From Gaiellasilicea sp037720595 (GTDB lineage Bacteria; Actinomycetota; Thermoleophilia; Gaiellales; Gaiellaceae): a stretch of DNA of 64,000 bases. The DNA is taken from the NCBI GenBank assembly GCA_037720595.1, contig JBBJLW010000016.1, forward strand, positions 9,471 through 73,470. The letters run 5' to 3'. Shown in pieces: positions 26,121-34,568 of the stretch. The stretch's first letter is position 1. The number at the start of each line of letters is the position of its first letter. A program made the translations under genes and the position numbers. Below the pieces are notes generated by a model. That model was not told the origin of the DNA. It saw only the letters and a list, made by a program, of their open reading frames with translations, and did not search any database.

Positions 26121-27397
26121 CCGGCAGCGCGGCCGATCCCCTCGACTGTGAAGCCGGCCGCGCGCAGGACCGCCGGATCGAGCATGTTGCGCCCGTCGAC
26201 GAGCAGCGCCCGTCGCATCGCCTTCGCAGCCTCCGGCCAGTCGAGATCGGCGAGCTCCGGCCACTCGGTCACGAGAATTGCGGCGTCGGCGCCTCGCATC
26301 GCCTCGAGCGGGCTCTCGCAGATCGTCGCGTGCGGGAGCACGGCCTTACCGTCGGCGACAGGATCCCACGCCCGCACCTCCGCGCCCTCGGCCACGAGCC
26401 GCCCGGCGAGCACGAGGCTCGGCGCCTCGCGCGTGTCGTCGGTGTTCGGCTTGAACGCGAGCCCGAGCAGCGCGATCGTGCTCCCGCGCAGGCTCCCGAG
26501 ATGCTGCTGGAGCTTGCCGATCACGCGCCGCTTTTGCAGCTCGTTCACCTCGATCACGGCGTTCAGGAGCTGGAAGTGGTAGCCCGAGTTCGCCGCGAGC
26601 TGTTTCAGTGCCAGCGAGTCCTTCGGAAAACAACTCCCGCCGTAGCCGATCCCCGCGCGCAGGAAGCTCGAGCCGATCCGTCGGTCGAGCCCCACTCCCT
26701 CGGCGACGCGGACGACGTCGGCGCCGGTCGTCTCGCAGACGTTGGCGATCTCGTTGATGAAGCTGATCCGCGTCATCAGCGCCGCGTTCGCAGCGAGCTT
26801 GATCATCTCGGCGGAGGCGACGTCGGCTCGGACGATCGGGGCGTCGATCCCGCGGTGCAGCTCGGCCACCGCGTCGGCGTCCGCTTCGTCGAACGCGCCG
26901 ATCACGATCCGGTCGGGGTGCTGGAAGTCGCGGATCGCCGTGCCCTCGGCGGTGAACTCGGGATTCGACGCGTAGCCGACGTGCTGGAGGCCGCGCGCGT
27001 CGAGTCGGTGGCGAACGTTCTTGCCCGTACCGACGGGAACGGTGCTCTTCATCACGACCACCGTCCGTCCGCCGACGCCCTCGAGACTGTCGATTACCGT
27101 CCAGACGGCGGAGAGATCCGCGTCGCCGGAGTAGGTCGGCGGCGTCCCGACGGCGACGTAGATGAAGTCGGCGCCCTCGACCGCCTCCGACACCTCGAGC
27201 GTGTACGCGAGACGCTCACGGTTCCGCTCCAGGAGCACGTCGAGTCCCGGCTCGTAGATCGGCACCTCGCCGGAGCGGAGGGAGGCGATCCGCTCCGGAA
27301 GAATGTCTGCGATCACGACCTCGTGGCCGAGGTCGGCGAAGCAGGCGCCGGTCACGAGCCCGACGTAGCCCGCACCGAAGACCGCGACCTTACTCAC
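26117..27397 (-). CDS. ugd: UDP-glucose 6-dehydrogenase
   Basis: This enzyme oxidises UDP-glucose twice to UDP-glucuronate with NAD. The 426-residue protein begins with the NAD fold VAVFGAGYVGLVTGACFADLG; YVAVGTPPTYSGDADLS and MKSTVPVGTGKNV follow. The catalytic Cys is in GIGYGGSCFPKDSLAL (near residue 260), and LGLAFKPNTDDTREAPS is the family's late motif. Its substrate can come from the UDPGP enzyme at 20.8-22 kb, both on the same strand. Confidence 0.96.
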   Translation of the reverse strand: MSKVAVFGAGYVGLVTGACFADLGHEVVIADILPERIASLRSGEVPIYEPGLDVLLERNRERLAYTLEVSEAVEGADFIYVAVGTPPTYSGDADLSAVWTVIDSLEGVGGRTVVVMKSTVPVGTGKNVRHRLDARGLQHVGYASNPEFTAEGTAIRDFQHPDRIVIGAFDEADADAVAELHRGIDAPIVRADVASAEMIKLAANAALMTRISFINEIANVCETTGADVVRVAEGVGLDRRIGSSFLRAGIGYGGSCFPKDSLALKQLAANSGYHFQLLNAVIEVNELQKRRVIGKLQQHLGSLRGSTIALLGLAFKPNTDDTREAPSLVLAGRLVAEGAEVRAWDPVADGKAVLPHATICESPLEAMRGADAAILVTEWPELADLDWPEAAKAMRRALLVDGRNMLDPAVLRAAGFTVEGIGRAAG

Positions 27398-27412
27398 CGC
27401 GGAGAACCCTAC

Positions 27413-29362
27413 TTACCTGATGTTGGAAAGCGGCTTGAGACCCTTCGCGATCGCGAGCATGGTCTCGTTCGAGAGGGCGTCGAGCACCGAGTTGACGACC
27501 CAGTAGGTGGCGCCGCCTTGACGCAGCACGACCATGTGCAGCTTCGGGCCAGAGTAGTGGAGCTCGTATCGCCGGCCTCCGATCGAGCGGACGAAGTTGC
27601 GCTCGCCGAGGACGGGCGCGTCCTCCCAGTCGGTCATCTGCACGCCCCAGTACTCACTCGCTCCCGTCCGATAGGTCAGCCTGATCGTCTTGTGCTTTCC
27701 GTCAGGCCCGATCCGGTAGAGGCGGATCGGCCGCTCGGGATCGATGATCGAGTTGCGCTCGATCGCGGTGGGCACCATCAGCGGGAACGGCAGCTTCTTC
27801 GCGCGTTCCCGCAGGAGCGCGAGCGACTGCTCGGCTCCCGGCGTGACGAAGGGCGGCTGTCGCTTGGGCGTCTTGTCGACCGGAGCGGCCGCGATCGTGC
27901 CGTGGAAGGTCTGGCCGACCACGACCGTGAGCATGGCGCCGTTCGCCAGCGCTCTGAGCCTCGGCGTCTGGGCGATCATGTCCTCTGTCGCGAACAGGGT
28001 TGCGACCTTGCGCGCCGCCTCCTTGCCGCCCGGCTGCGCGGGGTCGTAGGCGACGCGCGTCGCGAAGAAATCCCAGTTGGGCGCGTTCGCGGGCTTCCCG
28101 TCGGGCGGGTAGATCATCGAGTAGCCACGCTGCGAGAGCAGGTAGCTCGCCGTCGAAGCCGAGCCGGTGATCCCATTGCCGTTCAGCACCGTGATCGTGG
28201 TGTCGCCCGGCGGCGGCGCTTTCGGCTTCGCCTTCGCCCGCTTCGTCGCGCCGAGCGCGACCGTCGTGGCCTTCTCGGGCGACTCCACATCGGGATTCGA
28301 AAACTCCTGGACGGCCCGCTGGATGTTCTCGGACGCCGTCGTCAACTCCCCGTACCCCTCGAGCCCGTCGATCTTCGACTGGAAGAAATGACCGGGCGGG
28401 AGCCCATAGGCGAAGAGCGCGTAGGAGAGCAGCGTCGAGACGTCGAGCTCGTCGCCGCCGCCCACCCCGACCTCGACGTTGCTCGTCACCGTGCGGACGA
28501 GCTTCGGCAGCCGGATCGGGCTGAACTCGCTGCGGATCTGATCCTTGAGCGCTCGAACGAAGAGCTGCTGCCTCGCGATTCGGGAGAAGTCGGAGTCGGT
28601 GTGGCGGAAGCGAACGTAGTCGAGGGCCTGATAGCCGCCCAGACGCTGGTAGCCGGGGAAGAGATTGATCGTGGCGAAGCCGGCAGGGCCGCTCAAATCG
28701 TTGAAGTAGCGGCGGTCGACGTCGACCCAGACCCCGCCGACTGCGTCGACGAGCTGGCGGAAGCTCTTGAAGTTGACGGTGATCAGGTAGTTCACCGGGA
28801 GACCTGTGAGCTTCCGCACGGTCTCGAGCGTGCCGCGAGTGCCGCACTCCGTGTAGGCCTCGTTGATCCGGCCCCGATAGGTCGGCTTGCCGGGGCACGT
28901 CACGTCGACGACGAGATCGCGCGGGAACGAGAGCAGCGAGATCGACTTCGAGGTCGGATCGGCGCGCACGAGCATCACCGTGTCCGACCTCGGCGGCGTC
29001 CCCTGATCGGCGCCCTTGCGCTCGTCGTAGCCCACGATGAGCGCATTGGTCGGGTGGTCCGCCACCGGTACGTCGAGGCGCTCCGCCGCCTTCTTCACGT
29101 CCAGCGACTTGACAGCGACGGCGCCCACCACGTCTTCGTGCACCCACAGATAGAGCCCGCCCGCGAGCGCCGACGAGCTCATCAGGAGCGCGACGAAGAC
29201 GTAGAGGAGAATTGTTCGGAAGGTCGCCCAGCGCGAGCGCCGGGGCGGCTCGGGCTGCCGGTAGATCGTGATCGGGGAGAGCGCTCCGGGCGGTAGCACC
29301 GGCCGGCCGTTCCCGTTCACGGCCGCACCGCGGCCCATCCCTCTTTTCGTCGTGGTGCGCAT
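27413..29362 (-). CDS. LytR-CpsA-Psr (LCP) glycopolymer transferase with LytR_C domain
   Basis: LCP proteins attach lipid-linked glycopolymers to peptidoglycan. From ATG 29362 the protein has 649 residues: a short cytosolic part, one transmembrane helix (ILLYVFVALLMSSSALAGGL), then the LCP domain (about 100-300) with RSDTVMLVRAD, LLSFPRDLVVDV and RFRHTDSDFSRIARQQ, which carry the conserved Arg and Asp residues. Residues 390-480 form a LytR C-terminal domain (TITVLNGNGITGSASTASYL). A further C-terminal region is unusual in length. The nucleotide-sugar genes downstream fit a cell-wall polymer role. Confidence 0.92.
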   Translation of the reverse strand: MRTTTKRGMGRGAAVNGNGRPVLPPGALSPITIYRQPEPPRRSRWATFRTILLYVFVALLMSSSALAGGLYLWVHEDVVGAVAVKSLDVKKAAERLDVPVADHPTNALIVGYDERKGADQGTPPRSDTVMLVRADPTSKSISLLSFPRDLVVDVTCPGKPTYRGRINEAYTECGTRGTLETVRKLTGLPVNYLITVNFKSFRQLVDAVGGVWVDVDRRYFNDLSGPAGFATINLFPGYQRLGGYQALDYVRFRHTDSDFSRIARQQLFVRALKDQIRSEFSPIRLPKLVRTVTSNVEVGVGGGDELDVSTLLSYALFAYGLPPGHFFQSKIDGLEGYGELTTASENIQRAVQEFSNPDVESPEKATTVALGATKRAKAKPKAPPPGDTTITVLNGNGITGSASTASYLLSQRGYSMIYPPDGKPANAPNWDFFATRVAYDPAQPGGKEAARKVATLFATEDMIAQTPRLRALANGAMLTVVVGQTFHGTIAAAPVDKTPKRQPPFVTPGAEQSLALLRERAKKLPFPLMVPTAIERNSIIDPERPIRLYRIGPDGKHKTIRLTYRTGASEYWGVQMTDWEDAPVLGERNFVRSIGGRRYELHYSGPKLHMVVLRQGGATYWVVNSVLDALSNETMLAIAKGLKPLSNIR

Positions 29363-29424
29363 AGACAGAGGCGGGCACCTGGGCACCCGCGCAGGCGCCA
29401 CGATAGCCGACGGCTCTGACGGCT

Positions 29425-30525
29425 CTACGCGGTTGCTGCGCGTACAGAGGTCAGCGCATCGGCGAAGAACGCGTTCTCGTCGGGCGTTCCGACGGTGATC
29501 CGGAGCGCTCCGGGCGCGCCGAACGCGCCCAGCGGCCGAACAATCGCGCCCTGACGAAGCAGCGCCTCGAAGAGCGGGCCCGCTTCGTCGCCGACCTCGA
29601 CGAAGAGGAAGTTCGCAACCGCGGGTCCAGCCGGCTCCAAGCCGTGCTCGCGGAGCGCCCTAGCGAGCGTCTCCCGTCCCTCGACGGTCAGCCGTCGCCG
29701 GCGCTCGAGCTCGGCAGCGTCGTCCATGCTCGCGAGCGCCGCGACCTGCCCCTGCGTGTTGACGTCGAAGGCGCGGCGGATCTTGGCGATTCCCTCGATC
29801 ACGTCGGCGGCGCCGACCCCGTAGCCGACCCGCAGCCCCGCGAGGCCGTAGATCTTGGAGAAGGTGCGCAGGACGAGTACCCGTCTTCCGGCTTTCAGGT
29901 ACTCCTCGATCGCGTCGGGGTAGTCCGGCTCGTCGATGTACTCGAAGTAGGCCTGGTCGACGACCGTGAGTACGTGCGCGGGAACCCGCTCGAAGTAGGC
30001 GTCGAGCTCCGCCCGGGCCGTCATCGTCCCGGTCGGGTTGTTCGGCGTCGCAATGAAGACGAGCTTCGTGCGCGGGCCGATCGCGGCGAGCATCGCTTCC
30101 AGGTCGAGATGCCGGTCGCGTAGCGGCACCCGCTTCGGGATCGCGCCGACCTTGAGCGCGTCGAGGACGAAGCTGATGAAGGAGGGCCAGCCGGTGACGA
30201 TCTCGTCACCGGGGTCGAGGGACGCGACCGAGAGGTGACCGATGATCGCGTCGGCGCCGGCGCCGGTGATCACCTCCGCGGGCGTGACTCCGTGCCGATC
30301 GGCGAGGGCGTTCCGCAGGTGGAAGGCGCCGCCGTCCGGATAGCGGTTGAGCGATCCGACGCTCCGCTCCATCGCCGCGAGCGCTGCCGAGAAGGGACCC
30401 CACGGTCCCTCGTTGGAGGCGAGCTTGACGACGCGCTCGAGCCCGAGCGCGCGTTGTACCTCCTCCTCCGGCTTGCCCGGCTCGTACGGAACGAGCCCGT
30501 CCAGGGCAGGCCGAAAGAGACTCAC
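29425..30525 (-). CDS. hisC: Histidinol-phosphate aminotransferase
   Basis: This PLP-dependent enzyme of histidine synthesis has 366 residues. KLASNEGPWGPFSAAL is the substrate loop, TGAGADAIIGHL binds PLP phosphate, IATPNNPTGTM and VVDQAYFEYI surround the ring, and the Schiff-base Lys is in LRTFSKIYGLAGLRVGYG. Other his genes are absent here. Paralogues can act on phenylalanine or tyrosine precursors, so the exact substrate is a family inference. Confidence 0.88.
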   Translation of the reverse strand: MSLFRPALDGLVPYEPGKPEEEVQRALGLERVVKLASNEGPWGPFSAALAAMERSVGSLNRYPDGGAFHLRNALADRHGVTPAEVITGAGADAIIGHLSVASLDPGDEIVTGWPSFISFVLDALKVGAIPKRVPLRDRHLDLEAMLAAIGPRTKLVFIATPNNPTGTMTARAELDAYFERVPAHVLTVVDQAYFEYIDEPDYPDAIEEYLKAGRRVLVLRTFSKIYGLAGLRVGYGVGAADVIEGIAKIRRAFDVNTQGQVAALASMDDAAELERRRRLTVEGRETLARALREHGLEPAGPAVANFLFVEVGDEAGPLFEALLRQGAIVRPLGAFGAPGALRITVGTPDENAFFADALTSVRAATA

Positions 30526-30532
30526 CGCGTGC

Positions 30533-30754
30533 TCAGCTCTCGAGGGGGGCCTGGTCGTCGTCGCTCTTGCGACGCCAGAACCAGAGTGCGCCGCCGACCG
30601 CGGCGAGCAGCGAGACGATCGCGCCCTTGTTCGGCCGCTTCGAGCCCTCGACCGTGCCGGGCACCGCTTCCTTCGCCTTCTTCTTCAGCACGCGCTTGGC
30701 GGTCAGCCAGGTGAGCCAGCCGAGCGCCGCATTCCGTCGATTCATGATGCTCAT
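30533..30754 (-). CDS. Small basic single-pass membrane protein
   Basis: The 73-residue protein has a basic N-terminal helix (WLTAKRVLKKKAKEAVPG), one transmembrane helix (GAIVSLLAAVGGALWFWRRK) and an acidic tail. No ribosome site is obvious. It lies 7 bp upstream of hisC on the same strand. I know no function; similar proteins occur widely in actinobacteria. Confidence 0.6.
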   Translation of the reverse strand: MSIMNRRNAALGWLTWLTAKRVLKKKAKEAVPGTVEGSKRPNKGAIVSLLAAVGGALWFWRRKSDDDQAPLES

Positions 30755-30920
30755 GCAGGAGAGGCTAACAGCAGGCGCTGCGGGAGGGCGTGCCCTCGCG
30801 CTGTCGGAAGAGGATCTGGCCGGCGGCCCCGAGGTCTGTCCTAGGACGCGGTTCGAAAGACCCGCCCGAGTGAGGTGAGAGACTGGAAACGTCACGGGTC
30901 TTCCGGACAGCCTCGGGGCG

Positions 30921-32159
30921 TTGCGGGAGCGGCCGTTCAGGCTGCTCTGGCTCGGCCAGGGCGCGAGTGCCGTAGGCGACGCGATGACCGGCGTCGCCCT
31001 CACTTTCGCCGTCCTCGGCACGAGCGGCTCGGCGACCGACCTCGGAATCGTCCTCGGTGCGTTCACGATCTCGCACGCCGTCTTCATCCTCGTGGGCGGC
31101 GTCTGGTCGGACCGGCTCCCGCGCCGGCTCGTGATGCTTACCGCAGACATCGTCCGCGCCGCCGTCCAGGCGACGCTGGCCGTGCTCCTGATCACCGGCA
31201 ACGCAGCGCTCTGGCACTTCATCGCGATCGCGTTCGTCACCGGGGCGGCCGAGTCGTTCTTCGGCCCGGCTTCCACCGGCCTTATCCCTCAGACGATCAG
31301 CGCCGAGCGGCTCCAACAGGCGAACGGGCTGATCGCGTTGACTCGGAGTGGCACCTGGATCTTCGCCCCTGCGCTCTCAGGCGTGCTCGTGGCGACCGTG
31401 GGCGCCGGCTGGGTGTTCGCGATCGACGCGGTCAGCTTCGTGGTCAGCGCACTCTTCCTCTCCCTGCTCCGCGTGAGGCTTCCGCCGGCGCCCGAACGGC
31501 AGAGCTTCGTCGCCGACCTCGCACACGGCTGGCGCGAGGTGCGCTCACGCCAGTGGGTGTGGGCGAGCCTCCTCGCGTTCGGGATCGGGAACATGGCGTG
31601 GGGCGCCATGTCGGTGCTCGGACCGGTCGTCGCGGAGCGCGAGCTGAACGGGCCGACCACGTGGGGGCTGCTCTCGGCCGCCGGCGGAATCGGAGGCGTC
31701 GTCGGCGGCGTGCTCGTGCTGCGCTGGCGGCCACGGCGGCCGCTCCTGACGAGCCATCTCGTGATCCTCGTCTTCGGCGTTCAGCTCTTCGCGTTTGCAG
31801 TTCCGCTCTCCGTCCCGGTACTCATGACGCTCTCGTTCCTCGGGGTCCTCGCCGTCGTGCTCGCGAACACGATTTGGGAGACGGTGCTCCAGGCCAGGGT
31901 GCCGCGAGCATCGCTGTCCCGCGTCAGCTCGTACGACTACGCCGTCTCGTTCATCTTCATGCCGATCGGGTACGCGATCTGGGGGCCGCTTGCGGACGCG
32001 ATCGGGATCCGGGCGACGCTGCTGCTCGCTGGAGGGATCGTGATTGCGACCAAGCTCGTGGTCGTGCTGGCGCCCGAGATCCGTCAGATGGGTCAGGTCG
32101 GGACTGCGACCGGGGCGGCCAACGACGAGGAGACCGCCGCCCCGGTCGCGACTTCCTAG
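30921..32159 (+). CDS. MFS transporter, EntS/enterobactin-exporter-like
   Basis: This 412-residue protein has about 12 transmembrane helices. The beginning RPFRLLWLGQGASAVGDAMT and the loop GGVWSDRLPRRLVMLTAD are typical of the MFS_3 (EntS-like) group, which exports small hydrophobic molecules or siderophores. TTG 30921 is taken as the start, as it directly precedes the conserved region. The substrate is unknown. It overlaps the E3 gene by 4 nt at the 3' ends. Confidence 0.88.
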   Translation: MRERPFRLLWLGQGASAVGDAMTGVALTFAVLGTSGSATDLGIVLGAFTISHAVFILVGGVWSDRLPRRLVMLTADIVRAAVQATLAVLLITGNAALWHFIAIAFVTGAAESFFGPASTGLIPQTISAERLQQANGLIALTRSGTWIFAPALSGVLVATVGAGWVFAIDAVSFVVSALFLSLLRVRLPPAPERQSFVADLAHGWREVRSRQWVWASLLAFGIGNMAWGAMSVLGPVVAERELNGPTTWGLLSAAGGIGGVVGGVLVLRWRPRRPLLTSHLVILVFGVQLFAFAVPLSVPVLMTLSFLGVLAVVLANTIWETVLQARVPRASLSRVSSYDYAVSFIFMPIGYAIWGPLADAIGIRATLLLAGGIVIATKLVVVLAPEIRQMGQVGTATGAANDEETAAPVATS

Positions 32160-33562
32160 GAACTCGCGGCGGCCTTCTTCCTGTTCGGAATATGGATCGC
32201 ACGACCGAGCGCGACGAGGCCCGCCTCCTTGATCGCCTCGGAGAGAGTCGGGTGCGCGCACATGCCGTCGGCGACCGTCTCGACCGTCGCCTCGGCGTCG
32301 ATCGCGACCGTACCGGCCTCGATCAGGTCGGTCACGTGGGGGCCGACCATGACGAGGCCGAGCAGCTCCCCGTACTTCGTCTCGTGGATCGACTTGACCC
32401 AGCCGACCGTCTCGTTCTGCATCACGGCGCGGGCGTTCGCGACCCACGGGAAGACGCCGACAGCGACGTTGTCGCCGTGCAGCTCGCGCGCCTCCGCCTC
32501 GGTCAGGCCGACGCCGGCGATCTCCGGATCGGTGTAGATCGGGCGGGGGACGGCCGGGGATCCGACCACGATGTCGTGACCCAGCGCGTTCTCGGCGGCG
32601 ACCTCGCCCTCGCGGAAGGCGGTGTGCGCGAGCTGCCAGTAGCCGGCGCAATCGCCGACCGCGTAGATGTGTGGGATGGTCGTGCGGCGGCGCTCGTCGG
32701 CGGCGATCCCCTTCCGCTTGTCGAACTCGATCCCGGCGGCCTCGAGCCCGATTCCCTCGACCACGGGGCCACGACCGACGGAGACGAGCATCAGCTCGGC
32801 CTGCACCGTCTCGCCGTCGCCGAAATGGACGGTGAGCTGAGAGCCGTCGTCCTCGACCTTCGTGCACTGCTTGCCGAGCTGGACCGCGATTCCGCGCTTG
32901 CCGAAAGCCTTTGCGAGCTCCTTCGCCGCGTCGGCGTCCTCCTGCGGGATCAGCGCGTCGAGCATCTCGACGATCGTGACCTCGGAGCCGAAGCGCTGGA
33001 AGATCGAGGCGAACTCGCAGCCGATGATCCCGCCCCCGAGGATCACGAGCCGGCGCGGCACCTCGGTCGCCGCGAGCAGGCCCGTCGAGTCGACGCAGCG
33101 CGGCGAATCGAGGCCATCGATAGGGGGGCGAAGCGGAAACGAGCCCGTCGCGACGATCGCCGTCTTGAAGGTGACGTCCTCCCCGCCCTCGACCGCGAGT
33201 GTGTTCGCGTCCTTGAAGCTGCCCGCGCCCTTGACCCACTCGACGCCGTTCGCCTTGAAGAGGCCCGCGATCCCGCCGGTCATCTGCTTGACGACCCCGT
33301 TCTTCCACTCGGCCGCCTTGCCGAAGTCGAGCTCCGGCGCGCCGACGTTGACCCCGAGCTTGGCGAACGTCGCTTCCGCCTGGTGGATCGCGTGCGCGGT
33401 CTGCACCCACGCCTTCGTCGGGATGCAGCCCACGCGCAGGCAGGTGCCGCCGAGCTCCGGCTCCGCCTCGATGCAGACCACCTTCGCGCCCAATTGGGCC
33501 GCGCGAATCGCTGCGGTGTAGCCGCCGGGACCTCCGCCCAGGACGGCGACGTCACATTCCAT
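32156..33562 (-). CDS. lpdA: Dihydrolipoyl dehydrogenase (E3)
   Basis: E3 re-oxidises the lipoyl arm of 2-oxoacid dehydrogenase complexes with FAD and NAD. The 468-residue protein has the FAD loop VAVLGGGPGGYTAAIRAAQ, redox pair Cys41-Cys46 in GGTCLRVGCIPTK, the NAD motif ILGGGIIGCEFASIFQRFG, and the C-terminal His-Glu pair in CAHPTLSEAIKEA. E1 and E2 genes follow the same strand 1-4 kb upstream, so it probably serves that complex. Confidence 0.95.
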   Translation of the reverse strand: MECDVAVLGGGPGGYTAAIRAAQLGAKVVCIEAEPELGGTCLRVGCIPTKAWVQTAHAIHQAEATFAKLGVNVGAPELDFGKAAEWKNGVVKQMTGGIAGLFKANGVEWVKGAGSFKDANTLAVEGGEDVTFKTAIVATGSFPLRPPIDGLDSPRCVDSTGLLAATEVPRRLVILGGGIIGCEFASIFQRFGSEVTIVEMLDALIPQEDADAAKELAKAFGKRGIAVQLGKQCTKVEDDGSQLTVHFGDGETVQAELMLVSVGRGPVVEGIGLEAAGIEFDKRKGIAADERRRTTIPHIYAVGDCAGYWQLAHTAFREGEVAAENALGHDIVVGSPAVPRPIYTDPEIAGVGLTEAEARELHGDNVAVGVFPWVANARAVMQNETVGWVKSIHETKYGELLGLVMVGPHVTDLIEAGTVAIDAEATVETVADGMCAHPTLSEAIKEAGLVALGRAIHIPNRKKAAASS

Positions 33563-33576
33563 GTCGAGTCAACTCC

Positions 33577-34059
33577 TCAGTCCGTAGTCAGGCTCGGTGA
33601 TGCTAGCGAGGCCACCATCGTCCACGCCTCGGCGCCTTCGGTGACGACCTCGAAGCCGTGGCGCTCGTACAGCTTGCGGGCCGGATTGCCCGGCTCGACG
33701 CTGAGGCTGAGCTGCGCGAAACCGCCGTCGCGCGCCTTCTGCAGCAGCGCCTTCAGGAGCTCGTCGCCGATTCCGTGGCCTCGCTTCGAGGGAACGACGG
33801 CGATCGCGAGCTCGGGCGTCCCCTCGTTCACGTAACCGTAGCCCGGCTCGTCCGCCCGGAAGAGGCGGTACCAGGCCGCGCCGACCGGAAAGCCGCTCTC
33901 GAGCGCGATCACCGCGGTATCGCCGGCCCGTCCCCAGCCGCGCACGTAGCGCGAGGTGAGCGAGCCCGGGACGCGTTCGCGCCAGTAGTAGGCGTGGTGG
34001 AGCATGTCGCGCAGGAAGCGACCGTCCTGGGCCCCTCCTCTGCGCAGGACGACGGGCAT
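33577..34059 (-). CDS. GNAT-family N-acetyltransferase
   Basis: The 160-residue protein shows the GNAT core: ELAIAVVPSKRGHGIGDELL is the acetyl-CoA loop (Arg/Gly-x-Gly-x-Gly/Ala type), followed by LSLSVEPGNPARKLYERHGFEVV, the usual final strand and helix. It lies between E3 and a VOC gene and may be co-transcribed with E3 (14 bp gap). Substrate unknown. Confidence 0.88.
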   Translation of the reverse strand: MPVVLRRGGAQDGRFLRDMLHHAYYWRERVPGSLTSRYVRGWGRAGDTAVIALESGFPVGAAWYRLFRADEPGYGYVNEGTPELAIAVVPSKRGHGIGDELLKALLQKARDGGFAQLSLSVEPGNPARKLYERHGFEVVTEGAEAWTMVASLASPSLTTD

Positions 34060-34223
34060 CAGTGGCTCGTCCGGTGCCGTTCTCGCGTCTCTGGCGTGCG
34101 AGGCGCAAGCGAGGCTAGGACGCAGGGAGCGCTCAGGCTGGATTGCCTGGGCGCGACTGAGGACGACGCATCGCGCCGCGGATCGCGCGTCAGAGGCGCT
34201 CTGATCGGTGCCGGCCGAGCCAC

Positions 34224-34568
34224 CTAGTCGAGCGACTGCGCGAGCTGGATGCGGTTGCCGTCCGGATCGAGTACGTCCAGGAGTCGAATCTCCCCCGTCA
34301 GCTCGAAGACCACGCCGACCTCGACTCCCGCCGCGCGCAGGCGGTCGGCCTCGGCCTTGACGTCGGGCACGTCGACGTGCGCGACGCCGCCCGCCTCCTC
34401 CGGCTCGCCCTCAGCTAGGGCGATCTCCATCCCGCCGTGCTCGAGCTTCGACCAGCGATCCTGGAAATCGACGAACGTCTCCTCGAAGCCCAGCGTCTCC
34501 CTGTAGAAGGCGCGGGCGGCGTCGAGGTCGCGAACGCGATACCAGACCGGCGTCGCGCCGCCGTTCAT
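34224..34568 (-). CDS. VOC-family (glyoxalase/bleomycin-resistance fold) protein
   Basis: The 114-residue protein has the repeated beta-alpha-beta-beta-beta pattern: WYRVRDLDAARAFYRETLGF at the start and VLDPDGNRIQLAQ at the end, the classic VOC C-terminus. Glu and His residues for one metal site may be present. Substrate unknown. It overlaps the end of the E2 gene by 4 nt. Confidence 0.88.
   Translation of the reverse strand: MNGGATPVWYRVRDLDAARAFYRETLGFEETFVDFQDRWSKLEHGGMEIALAEGEPEEAGGVAHVDVPDVKAEADRLRAAGVEVGVVFELTGEIRLLDVLDPDGNRIQLAQSLD

Noticed and set aside
26330..29296. 988-codon plus-strand open frame
   Set aside because: It is antisense to ugd and the LCP gene, with repetitive Arg/Asp/Val composition and no recognisable domain.
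30875..33835. 986-codon plus-strand open frame
   Set aside because: It overlaps the MFS gene in another frame and is antisense to the E3 gene; composition is that of a shadow frame.
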